A DNA stretch of 64,000 nt from a virus: positions 1-64,000 of the IMG/VR virus record IMGVR_UViG_3300034356_001764. The stretch is one strand, 5' to 3'. The translations under genes were made by a program, and so were the position numbers. The notes beneath the pieces are model-generated. The model ran no database searches. It was not told the origin of the DNA and worked only from the letters and a program-made list of their open reading frames with translations. Below are positions 57,899-64,000 of this stretch, piece after piece; within the stretch, counting starts at the first letter, position 1, and each line of letters starts with the position of its first letter.

Positions 57899-60103
57899 TT
57901 ATTTAATATTTTTGAATGGTGATCTTTTAAAATTCTGACCATTGCCAAGTTGGCCTCTTCCCATATGACGGAAAGGACTCCTATTTAATTTAAACAAATT
58001 TTCTGACTTTTGCAAGTTTTTAGCTGCATCATCCATGATTACTCTCTTTGAATAACCTCTGTTAGCTTGTTGAATTCTCATGAAAGCAACAAGTGCACAA
58101 AATGAAACCAGCCTATCCACATTGACTCCATCTGAATATTCTCTCATTTCCTTTAGAAGCATAGGATCTGGAATCCTTTCAATACCATATTTGGTTCTTA
58201 CAATAGTTCCATCAGGTTTTGTTTCTACATCTAATTCTTCTTTAGTGTATTCAATCGCATAACTTAACAAGTGAGCTTTAAATAATACACCTGTATTCTT
58301 CCAACCATACTCCTGGAATACATTAGCATTGGCACCAAGATCTTTCAAGAAAAGTATTTGACTCTTAGGTACTAAGAATCTTTGCTTCTTTCTAGAAATC
58401 ATATACTGGATAAAAAGAGAAATGTTATTCTCTATTACTGTCCATGCATTGTACCATTCTATGATAAGCTCTAATTGCTGGTGTGTTTTATTGATATCAT
58501 CATATCTACCACACCATGATGCTACAATTCTATCTTGTTCAATGAAGGTCTCTGTCTCAGTTCCAGAAATCTTAGTTACCTCTACTGGAGCTTTCATTAT
58601 ATAGATAGAACATAATGATTCTGATGTTGTTGTTTTACCTTCTGATACAGGGTCAATAGAAGCGTAATACTGTCCGAAGGTTGGGTCAGGAATTGGTCTT
58701 TCCCATACAACAATACAACCAGTTTTATCTTCAGTCTTTTTAGATACTGGAAATTCAGAGATAGGTCTTTTATTACTAGTCTTTACACTTGGTTTTCCGT
58801 TCTCATCTGTAGAGATATCTAAAAACTCATAAGCATATTCTTTTTCTTCTATTCTTCTTTCCTGAGCTCCAATAAGATGTGTAGGAAATACAGATACAGT
58901 TCTATTAGCAAAGGCCTCTTCAATGTTTCTAGGATGCTGAGAGATTCTTAACTGGTAAGTTTCCGGGTCTAATTCTTTTTTCCATTTATCAAACTGTTCA
59001 TCTAAAGCCTTTAATGCTTCTTCTACAAGTGAATTACCATATTGATCTATGTATGGTGGCATTGACCATTGCTCAGGAATAAATAATCCAGATAATCCTA
59101 CAGTTCTATTCTTGTCTAGTAAGTTAGATTCAACAGCATAGATATCATTATCTGAAGGATGTAATATCATTTTTCTTAGTGGTTCACATTGTGATAAATC
59201 ACCCACAGATCCTGCAGCTATAAACATTCCTGTAGTAGTCAAACCAGATCTCATAGCAGGACGCATGTACTCATATGTTTTATTCATCTTAGGAGCAATC
59301 CCGGCCTCTTCATGAAAGAAGTATTTAACTGGACCCCCTACACCATTTGTAGGATCCTTTTCAAATGACATACCTTGTATAGTTCCTTTAAGACCTACTT
59401 CATTTTTTCTGTCACCTTTTCTTACCTCAATCTTCTGCTGCCACATCATTACTTTGCTTGGATTCATTGGACGGTACCAAGCTGTGTGCTCATTTAAGAA
59501 TGCTGCATATTCATCTAAGAATTTCCAAGAACCTTTTTCATTGATGTAATCTTTAAGACTTGCTCCAATCTTTAGTGTGACCCCTGCCTCAAACCATTGT
59601 TGACAAAGTAACTTTGCCATGTGATAATATGAAGATGCAATCTGACGTTTCTTTAATACTGCAACATGTTGATAATTAAGTTCAGCAAGCATTTCATAAA
59701 GAGCAAGATGATACTGGGCATCTCTAATATCTGCAAATCCAAACTGTTGTATCTCTTTGTTAAAGATAGGTAAGAAGTTTAACCACATGTAATACTCCCG
59801 CGCTAGATACCAGTTCTTTTCTCCACTCTTAATTAAGACACCTTTTCTGCACTTAGCTTTTTGATCATCCCAATAATTTAAAAAGTCTTTTGATTTAAAT
59901 GGAGCCATGGTATAAACATTCTGCATTTTAAATCTTCTTGATTCTACTGTAAATAGATCAGCACTTACTTCATCAAACTGATATTCACCTGGTTCTTTAA
60001 AAATGCTAAATAAAAAAGTAGCAAACTCTTCTCTAGTTTCAAAAGAAGTTATTGTCCAAGTACCGTTATCCCACGTAGGAATATCTTGATATATCTCACT
60101 CAT
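57899..60103 (-). CDS. terL: Terminase large subunit
   Basis: A 734-residue protein starting at ATG 60103, one base inside the upstream stop (TAATG). The Walker A-type loop is degenerate (LKKRQIASSYY, residues 150-160). Walker B is YFFHEEAG at 261-268, with Glu pair catalytic, and FIAAGSVG follows as a coupling motif. The nuclease half has ASIDPVSEGKTT near residue 480 with a metal-binding Asp, KDLGANANV further on, and VNVDRLVSFCAL near 663 with a late Asp. It cuts and pumps DNA into the prohead with the portal and small subunit. It lies next to the portal, the usual place. Confidence 0.9.
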   Translation of the reverse strand: MSEIYQDIPTWDNGTWTITSFETREEFATFLFSIFKEPGEYQFDEVSADLFTVESRRFKMQNVYTMAPFKSKDFLNYWDDQKAKCRKGVLIKSGEKNWYLAREYYMWLNFLPIFNKEIQQFGFADIRDAQYHLALYEMLAELNYQHVAVLKKRQIASSYYHMAKLLCQQWFEAGVTLKIGASLKDYINEKGSWKFLDEYAAFLNEHTAWYRPMNPSKVMMWQQKIEVRKGDRKNEVGLKGTIQGMSFEKDPTNGVGGPVKYFFHEEAGIAPKMNKTYEYMRPAMRSGLTTTGMFIAAGSVGDLSQCEPLRKMILHPSDNDIYAVESNLLDKNRTVGLSGLFIPEQWSMPPYIDQYGNSLVEEALKALDEQFDKWKKELDPETYQLRISQHPRNIEEAFANRTVSVFPTHLIGAQERRIEEKEYAYEFLDISTDENGKPSVKTSNKRPISEFPVSKKTEDKTGCIVVWERPIPDPTFGQYYASIDPVSEGKTTTSESLCSIYIMKAPVEVTKISGTETETFIEQDRIVASWCGRYDDINKTHQQLELIIEWYNAWTVIENNISLFIQYMISRKKQRFLVPKSQILFLKDLGANANVFQEYGWKNTGVLFKAHLLSYAIEYTKEELDVETKPDGTIVRTKYGIERIPDPMLLKEMREYSDGVNVDRLVSFCALVAFMRIQQANRGYSKRVIMDDAAKNLQKSENLFKLNRSPFRHMGRGQLGNGQNFKRSPFKNIK

Positions 60104-60618
60104 TATGCATCATATGCTAGTCCTTGACCTCCGCGTACTTTGCTAGATTGCTCCTCTTGTAAGTCTTTATAAACTCCTTTGAATGAGGCTCTTATCTGAT
60201 CAAAATTCTTTGCGGCTGCTACAAGTGAATTAATATTTCCATCTCTTCCTGCTGTGATGGGTGTAGTTTCCATATACTTTCCAAGCCTATCAAGCATTGA
60301 AGACATTCCTTTATATGCTCTAGATGTAGGAGTTTCATACATTCTTTCACAAAATCTTAATGCTGCAAAAACTGTAGCATCTTCTGTTGAGAACTCTCCT
60401 TCAATCTCACGCATTATTATAGATTCTTTTTCAACTTCTGGAGTATGAAAGAAAGGATTCATATCTGGATTAGGACAAGTCATATAAAACAGATACTGGT
60501 AAATCTTAAGATGCTCTTCTGGATATTCATCCATTACATCTTTTAATGCCTTCAGTGTATAACAGTGCTCAGTAGGGATTACTGTTCTGTTTTGAACATC
60601 AAATAGTTTTATTAACAT
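60103..60618 (-). CDS. Candidate terminase small subunit / packaging accessory
   Basis: A 171-residue helical protein translationally coupled on both sides (TAATG with TerL; TAATG with the nuclease gene). It includes CYTLKALKDVMDEYPEEHLK, EDATVFAALRFCERMYETPT and AYKGMSSMLDRLGKYME. No classic helix-turn-helix is obvious, but size and position before TerL are those of a small terminase. Alternatively it is another conserved crAss-like packaging protein. The TerS name is an inference. Confidence 0.5.
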   Translation of the reverse strand: MLIKLFDVQNRTVIPTEHCYTLKALKDVMDEYPEEHLKIYQYLFYMTCPNPDMNPFFHTPEVEKESIIMREIEGEFSTEDATVFAALRFCERMYETPTSRAYKGMSSMLDRLGKYMETTPITAGRDGNINSLVAAAKNFDQIRASFKGVYKDLQEEQSSKVRGGQGLAYDA

Positions 60619-61451
60619 TAGTGTTTTGTTTTAAGTTTATCTCTGTTGTCATTAATATAATGAATAATTGCCAATACTTCATCAACTAAATAAGGTATTG
60701 CAATTGGTAAAACTTCTTTTACTATAGGATCTCCATGAAGATCACGCTTTGTTATTGGGTATCCCCAGTCATCTTCACCTTCAACTTCAAAAATTACATG
60801 ATGAACAAATATTCTTCCTGGCTTAAGTTTTGGATTATGCTTAAGTATAATGTACATGTAGATGCTTAACTGTAAAGCATAGTGATAGAAATGACAATCA
60901 TCAAGATTATCTACTGGAGGTAACAACTTAGTTGATTTACCTTCCCAGTCTACCCATGATTCTTTTTTAATTTCTTTGTTAGTTTTATAGTCAATGATAT
61001 TTACTTTACCATTGACTACTTCAACTAAATCTGATTGTCCACAAATACCTACTGAACGTAGATATACCATGTGCTCAGGATAAACTCCTGGTTCAAGCTT
61101 TTGAGATGGAGCATGTCTTATTCCATTATTCTCACCGGATGGTTTAAATACAGGAATAGTTACTCCTTCTCTTTCAATTGAAGCAAATGAACATATGTCA
61201 TCTTCTCTTTGGTTATGATAAAATGTTCCAAGAGTAGTAGATCTATCTGCTTCATTTTTCCAAATTTGTTGTATTATAATAGGATCAACACCAGCCCACT
61301 TTGACTTCTTGTTTTTAGAAACTCTTTCTGCAACCTTCTTTGTATCAAAAGGTATTTTAAAATGAGAGACAAGTGTTGTTACACTTACCCAATCAATGTT
61401 ACTATCTTCAAGACTTTTGTAACTGTGATCATCTGCGTTAAATACTATCAT
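60618..61451 (-). CDS. PD-(D/E)XK nuclease (RecB/Cas4-like)
   Basis: A 277-residue protein. Motifs in order: TTLGTFYHNQRE (His79 region), GQSDLVEVV with Asp141, NIIDYKTNKE with Asp154-Tyr-Lys156, and ALQLSIYMYI with Gln194 and Tyr198. This is the set of the RecB/Cas4 superfamily of exonucleases. No Cys cluster for an iron-sulphur site is visible. Such enzymes serve in phage recombination or end processing. It is coupled to the TerS candidate and lies among DNA-binding genes, so processing of phage DNA before packaging is plausible. Confidence 0.8.
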   Translation of the reverse strand: MIVFNADDHSYKSLEDSNIDWVSVTTLVSHFKIPFDTKKVAERVSKNKKSKWAGVDPIIIQQIWKNEADRSTTLGTFYHNQREDDICSFASIEREGVTIPVFKPSGENNGIRHAPSQKLEPGVYPEHMVYLRSVGICGQSDLVEVVNGKVNIIDYKTNKEIKKESWVDWEGKSTKLLPPVDNLDDCHFYHYALQLSIYMYIILKHNPKLKPGRIFVHHVIFEVEGEDDWGYPITKRDLHGDPIVKEVLPIAIPYLVDEVLAIIHYINDNRDKLKTKH

Positions 61452-61463
61452 TTTTTTTAATTG

Positions 61464-61814
61464 TTAAGCATTTTCAATAATTGAATCAGCTAATGTTCTA
61501 GCTGCCTTATCTTCTGACATGAACATTTTTTTAATATTACTTATTTCTTCTTGAGTAAACTTACCTTCCATACCAAGTATTTTGAGTCTTAGAAGTTTAT
61601 TATCTAATTCAAGTTTATCCATTCTTTCTTCTAAAAGAGTTGTAGGTGATCTATAAACATTTTTATGAGCTTCTGTTATTTGACTCCATAAACCATCTGC
61701 CATTGAGCCAGGTATTCTTTTAGTACTTATTATTGTTTCATCTGAAGTTGTTATTGAACTTGGCTTATATATTTCTTTTGCCCAATCATCTTCATTATTT
61801 GGATAGTCATACAT
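61464..61814 (-). CDS. Hypothetical protein with helical C-terminus
   Basis: A 116-residue acidic protein. The front half is Ser/Thr-rich and likely disordered; the second half has LLEERMDKLELDNKLLRLKI, a short coiled coil, then EISNIKKMFMSEDKAARTLA. It lies between the Cys-rich zinc-binding gene and the nuclease gene in one operon. No known family recognised. Oligomerisation or partner binding through the coiled coil is possible. Confidence 0.55.
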   Translation of the reverse strand: MYDYPNNEDDWAKEIYKPSSITTSDETIISTKRIPGSMADGLWSQITEAHKNVYRSPTTLLEERMDKLELDNKLLRLKILGMEGKFTQEEISNIKKMFMSEDKAARTLADSIIENA

Positions 61815-61818
61815 AAAA

Positions 61819-62127
61819 TTAATCTTTAAGGTTATCTAATGCATCTTCATCTTCTTCTGATATTAAAGAATTCCAACGTAAGTCAGGACAAGATGTAGAT
61901 AGGGCTCTAACTTTAAAATGTAAAGAGCATCCACATAAATTACAACAAGGTTGAGTTCCTTGTACTACACAAGATTTACCTTCTTCATCTTTTCTAACAC
62001 AGATATTACATATGGCCATACGCTTTTCAGCAATATGCTCAACAAACTCATCTCTTATAATAGAGTTAGTTATCCCCTCCAGTATCTGTTTTCTGTTCTT
62101 CCAAATTTCTTTAAGATTTGCTTTCAT
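61819..62127 (-). CDS. Zinc-binding Cys-rich protein
   Basis: A 102-residue protein. ILEGITNSIIRDEFVEHIAE precedes a Cys-rich half: Cys40, 43, 53, 61, 62, 65, 67 and 80 in CNIC, CCNLCGC and STSCPDLRW. The arrangement suggests two zinc sites. I associate it with a small conserved Cys-rich protein found in crAss-like genomes. It overlaps the HU/IHF gene end by 17 bases. A transcription or DNA-binding role is plausible. Confidence 0.6.
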   Translation of the reverse strand: MKANLKEIWKNRKQILEGITNSIIRDEFVEHIAEKRMAICNICVRKDEEGKSCVVQGTQPCCNLCGCSLHFKVRALSTSCPDLRWNSLISEEDEDALDNLKD

Positions 62128-62482
62128 TTCTTTTAGATTTAATGTTATCCTTTTTGATTTCCTGATCTGCTATTCTCTGCTCTAGTTTGATCAGTAGATC
62201 AAGTTTGTTTTCTACAGCCTTCTTATTAAAGTAAGCTCTGAAAGTAGAAGTATCATGATTACTTAAACTCTTGGTATATTTGGGTATTGCTTTCCTAATT
62301 AATCTAGGTTTTGCTACAAACTGACCAAGACCATCCACATTTATTCTAGGATGTGCTAAGTTACTCATGTTCTCTCTTACTGCTTTATAATAGAATTCAA
62401 TAAAGTCTTCTACTAAAGGTTCCGGAACATCTAGTTCATCAGCAACCTGTCTGTAAAGTTTATTTGCCTTCTTGGGATTCAT
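62111..62482 (-). CDS. HU/IHF-like DNA-binding protein
   Basis: A 123-residue protein. A helical front (KKANKLYRQVADELDVPEPL) is followed by HPRINVDGLGQFVAKPRLIR at residues 44-63, the strand-turn-strand of the HU/IHF fold, and then a Lys-rich C-terminal helix. IHF-like proteins are a recognised feature of crAss-like genomes. It would bend or compact DNA, in replication, packaging or transcription. It overlaps the upstream winged-helix gene by 23 bases. Confidence 0.7.
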   Translation of the reverse strand: MNPKKANKLYRQVADELDVPEPLVEDFIEFYYKAVRENMSNLAHPRINVDGLGQFVAKPRLIRKAIPKYTKSLSNHDTSTFRAYFNKKAVENKLDLLIKLEQRIADQEIKKDNIKSKRNESKS

Positions 62483-62840
62483 GTGCTAAGAACTTATAAT
62501 CTAATAACACTGTACCTTCTGTTTGAATCTTTAATGCTGGATTAAGCATAATCAACTTCTTATTCTCTGAATCTTTAACTACTAAACCATTCTTCTCAGA
62601 TTTGTTTATAGAATTTCTTACAGTTTGTGGAGACTTAAATATCCAATCCTCATCTGTAGAAGTATCAACACAAAAATGACTGAGCTCTATTGGCTGGTTA
62701 AAACTAAGCAATGTCAAACAGTTAAGATCAGACTCACTCATTGCTATATGATTAACATAACAATGAGTTAAAATCTGAAATTTTACTACATCCCACTTTG
62801 GCATCTTTACACGTTTCTCAACTTGATTTACTAATGCCAT
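62460..62840 (-). CDS. Winged-helix DNA-binding protein
   Basis: A 126-residue protein. The pattern WDVVKFQILTHCYVNHIAMS, then SPQTVRNSINKSEKNGLVVK and a short beta wing (KKLIMLNPALKI), is that of a winged-helix domain with the recognition helix at TVRNSINKSEKNG. It lies next to the HU/IHF-like gene and overlaps it, so the two are made together. A regulatory or architectural role on phage DNA is inferred. A distant IHF-family relation is an alternative. Confidence 0.6.
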   Translation of the reverse strand: MALVNQVEKRVKMPKWDVVKFQILTHCYVNHIAMSESDLNCLTLLSFNQPIELSHFCVDTSTDEDWIFKSPQTVRNSINKSEKNGLVVKDSENKKLIMLNPALKIQTEGTVLLDYKFLAHESQEGK

Positions 62841-62844
62841 GATG

Positions 62845-63123
62845 TTATCCCTTTTTTAGTTTTCTTTCTTTTGGTTTATCTTCACTCTCTGGACCCTCTG
62901 CTGGTCTCTCTTGAGTTTCTTGCATCATCATTGCATACTGTATACCATACTGAGCACGTCTAAATCTTTCATGATCAATGTCAGCTAATAGTTTTTCATA
63001 CTCATGTTGTGCTTTAAGATAAGGAAGAGACTCAGTGTAGAAAAGTAACATTTCTTCTTTTCTTGCTGTTAGTTCTTCTGCTGATAACTGTTGCTCAGCT
63101 TCATTAAATTGTTGGTTGTCCAT
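62845..63123 (-). CDS. Hypothetical helical protein
   Basis: A 92-residue protein, first gene after a terminator and a candidate promoter. It is strongly helical, with EQQLSAEELTARKEEMLLFY and AQHEYEKLLADIDHERFRRA, then a Pro/Glu/Lys tail. No named family recognised. As the first cistron of the packaging and head operon it may be a regulator or assembly factor; the sequence does not show which. Confidence 0.55.
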   Translation of the reverse strand: MDNQQFNEAEQQLSAEELTARKEEMLLFYTESLPYLKAQHEYEKLLADIDHERFRRAQYGIQYAMMMQETQERPAEGPESEDKPKERKLKKG

Positions 63124-63146
63124 CTTATTATATTTTAAAGTTTACA

Positions 63147-63155
63147 CAAATATAC
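63147..63155 (-). promoter_or_regulatory. Candidate Bacteroidota-type promoter
   Basis: The minus strand reads GTATATTTG, containing TATATTTG, a match to TAnnTTTG. No clear -33 TTTG is at the right distance. It lies between the terminator and the first gene of the head operon, 24 bases upstream of the ATG. Confidence 0.45.
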
Positions 63156-63180
63156 AATTTTTGTTTAAACATATATAATG

Positions 63181-63217
63181 TAAAAAAGAAAATCCAGGCA
63201 TACAACACACCTGGATT
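63181..63217 (-). terminator. Rho-independent terminator
   Basis: Eight-pair perfect stem AATCCAGG / CCTGGATT with an 11-base loop, followed on the minus strand by UUUUCUUUUUU. It follows the 52-residue ORF by about 20 bases and closes the transcript of the wall-enzyme gene. Confidence 0.85.
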
Positions 63218-63235
63218 ACTATACTTTAAGTAGAC

Positions 63236-63394
63236 TTATCTATTTTTAATGGTAAAGTTGCAAATAGTTATCATATAAAATTCTCTAGATATATCAATCT
63301 CTACGGTAAAAAAATCAATTTTACCAATTCTAAAACGAATAGCAAACTTATCCCATTGCTTATTCTTTACTTTCCAGTTGTTTCTAAGTATCAT
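63236..63394 (-). CDS. Small coupled ORF (52 residues)
   Basis: The ATG overlaps the stop of the upstream wall-enzyme gene (ATGA), and the frame runs 52 codons to a TAA just before the terminator. The product is basic and aromatic: MILRNNWKVKNKQWDKFAIR, ending FYMITICNFTIKNR. No family recognised. Coupling and the terminator right after it support a real gene. Confidence 0.55.
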   Translation of the reverse strand: MILRNNWKVKNKQWDKFAIRFRIGKIDFFTVEIDISREFYMITICNFTIKNR

Positions 63395-64000
63395 ACAATA
63401 TCATTTGATTCAATTAATGTATATGTAAAGTTGTTTCCATGTGCAGCTTTTGCTTTACGGCAAATTGCCATAAACTCTTCAAAGTCTGCGGCCTTCTTAA
63501 ACACTTGACATCCTTCTGACCAGTTTTCTACAAAAGTAGAATCGGCACCAGCTTTATGAATATTGATACCAAAGAGACCTTCTTGAATAGACTTCTCATC
63601 ATATATCATATCCTTGTTTGGATCACGGTATACTTTAACTGGTTTGTTTTGTCCTAGTGCTTCATACTTACCAGAATGAAGACGCATTATATGAGAGTTA
63701 ATATATTGTCCTTCAACTAATCTAGCTACACCAGCTTTGTTTCCAAATTGCATTACACCTTTAGTTCCAGGATCTGTAGTTGCTGGCCAACAATGAAAAT
63801 GCTCTACATCATCAACAGTATAAGTTAAAGTTAAATGATCATCAAATAAGTTAGTTACTTTTTGACCTGTAGAAGAGTTTCTTACTCCTACAATATTTAA
63901 CATTAAATCTTTACCATCAAACCACTTGTGTCCTTTTGATGCTACTGCTTTTTTTATTTGAGCTGCTGTGTACTTAGTAGCAACTGCAGGTTTACTATCT
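63391..64000 (-). CDS. L,D-transpeptidase-like (YkuD-type) wall enzyme, C-terminal part; 5' end outside window
   Basis: The frame is open to the window edge, so the ATG at 63903 is probably internal: upstream residues KYTAAQIKKAVASKGHKWFD continue the domain. Conserved features are LNIVGVRNSST, FHCWPATTDPGT, FGINIHKAG and SEGCQVF, the last two giving the His and Cys of an L,D-transpeptidase-type active site. Similar single-domain proteins occur in crAss-like and other Bacteroidota phages. It probably cuts or remodels host peptidoglycan for lysis. The transpeptidase name rests on the His...SxGC pattern only. Confidence 0.7.
   Translation of the reverse strand, partial: DSKPAVATKYTAAQIKKAVASKGHKWFDGKDLMLNIVGVRNSSTGQKVTNLFDDHLTLTYTVDDVEHFHCWPATTDPGTKGVMQFGNKAGVARLVEGQYINSHIMRLHSGKYEALGQNKPVKVYRDPNKDMIYDEKSIQEGLFGINIHKAGADSTFVENWSEGCQVFKKAADFEEFMAICRKAKAAHGNNFTYTLIESNDIV

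Noticed and set aside
1-64000. tRNA genes, integrase, transposase, CRISPR array
   Set aside because: None was visible on reading both strands. Covariance-model and repeat searches would be needed to exclude small or degenerate tRNAs.

Overview
The window is a stretch of a crAss-like phage genome (order Crassvirales, short-tailed phages of Bacteroidota). The diagnosis rests on gene order and sequence character. On one strand, read from right to left, there is a large terminase, a 916-residue portal, an acidic scaffold-like protein, an HK97-type major capsid protein, capsid accessory and fibre genes, three connector-type genes, a very large tail muzzle protein, and then a run of huge cargo or ejection proteins ending in a giant polypeptide with the DxDxD signature of the crAss-like virion RNA polymerase. 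The DNA is AT-rich, the standard code is used, and no tRNA, CRISPR array, insertion sequence or integrase was seen. The precise host and family cannot be told from the sequence.

Layout in transcription order (every gene is on the minus strand). 64.0-63.2 kb: end of an L,D-transpeptidase-like gene, a coupled 52-residue ORF and a terminator. 63.1-60.1 kb: small DNA-binding and zinc proteins (winged helix, HU/IHF-like, Cys-rich), a RecB/Cas4-like nuclease and a candidate small terminase. 60.1-52.1 kb: TerL, portal, scaffold candidate and major capsid protein, closed by a strong terminator. 52.0-46.8 kb: a conserved structural protein, then a cluster of tiny basic Gly/Lys/Cys proteins (two of them paralogous), a ferritin-like protein and a conserved structural protein. 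46.7-39.9 kb: capsid decoration, Cys-rich and fibre proteins, with two further terminators. 39.8-32.0 kb: connector or ring proteins and the muzzle. 32.0-1 kb: six enormous genes (767 to more than 3650 residues) that probably encode proteins packed in the virion and delivered into the cell.

The most striking content is in those last genes. Several look like polyvalent virion proteins assembled from enzyme modules. The 1757-residue protein carries SET, HAD, zinc-ribbon, GNAT, peptidoglycan-binding, NlpC/P60-like and transglycosylase-like segments, with a repeated tag motif at three module ends. The 2131-residue protein carries an ADP-ribosyltransferase-like module. The giant polymerase protein carries a zincin (HEAWH) and, at its C-terminus, a DUF4326-like module, a macro-like module and an AlkB-like dioxygenase module, separated by near-identical 23-bp linkers. 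The inference is that the particle delivers a set of enzymes acting on wall, proteins, nucleotides and DNA together with its own RNA polymerase. The module assignments come from motif reading only.

There is no gene-free stretch above 300 bases. The longest gaps (about 60-115 bases) hold terminators, candidate promoters and one hairpin, as listed.
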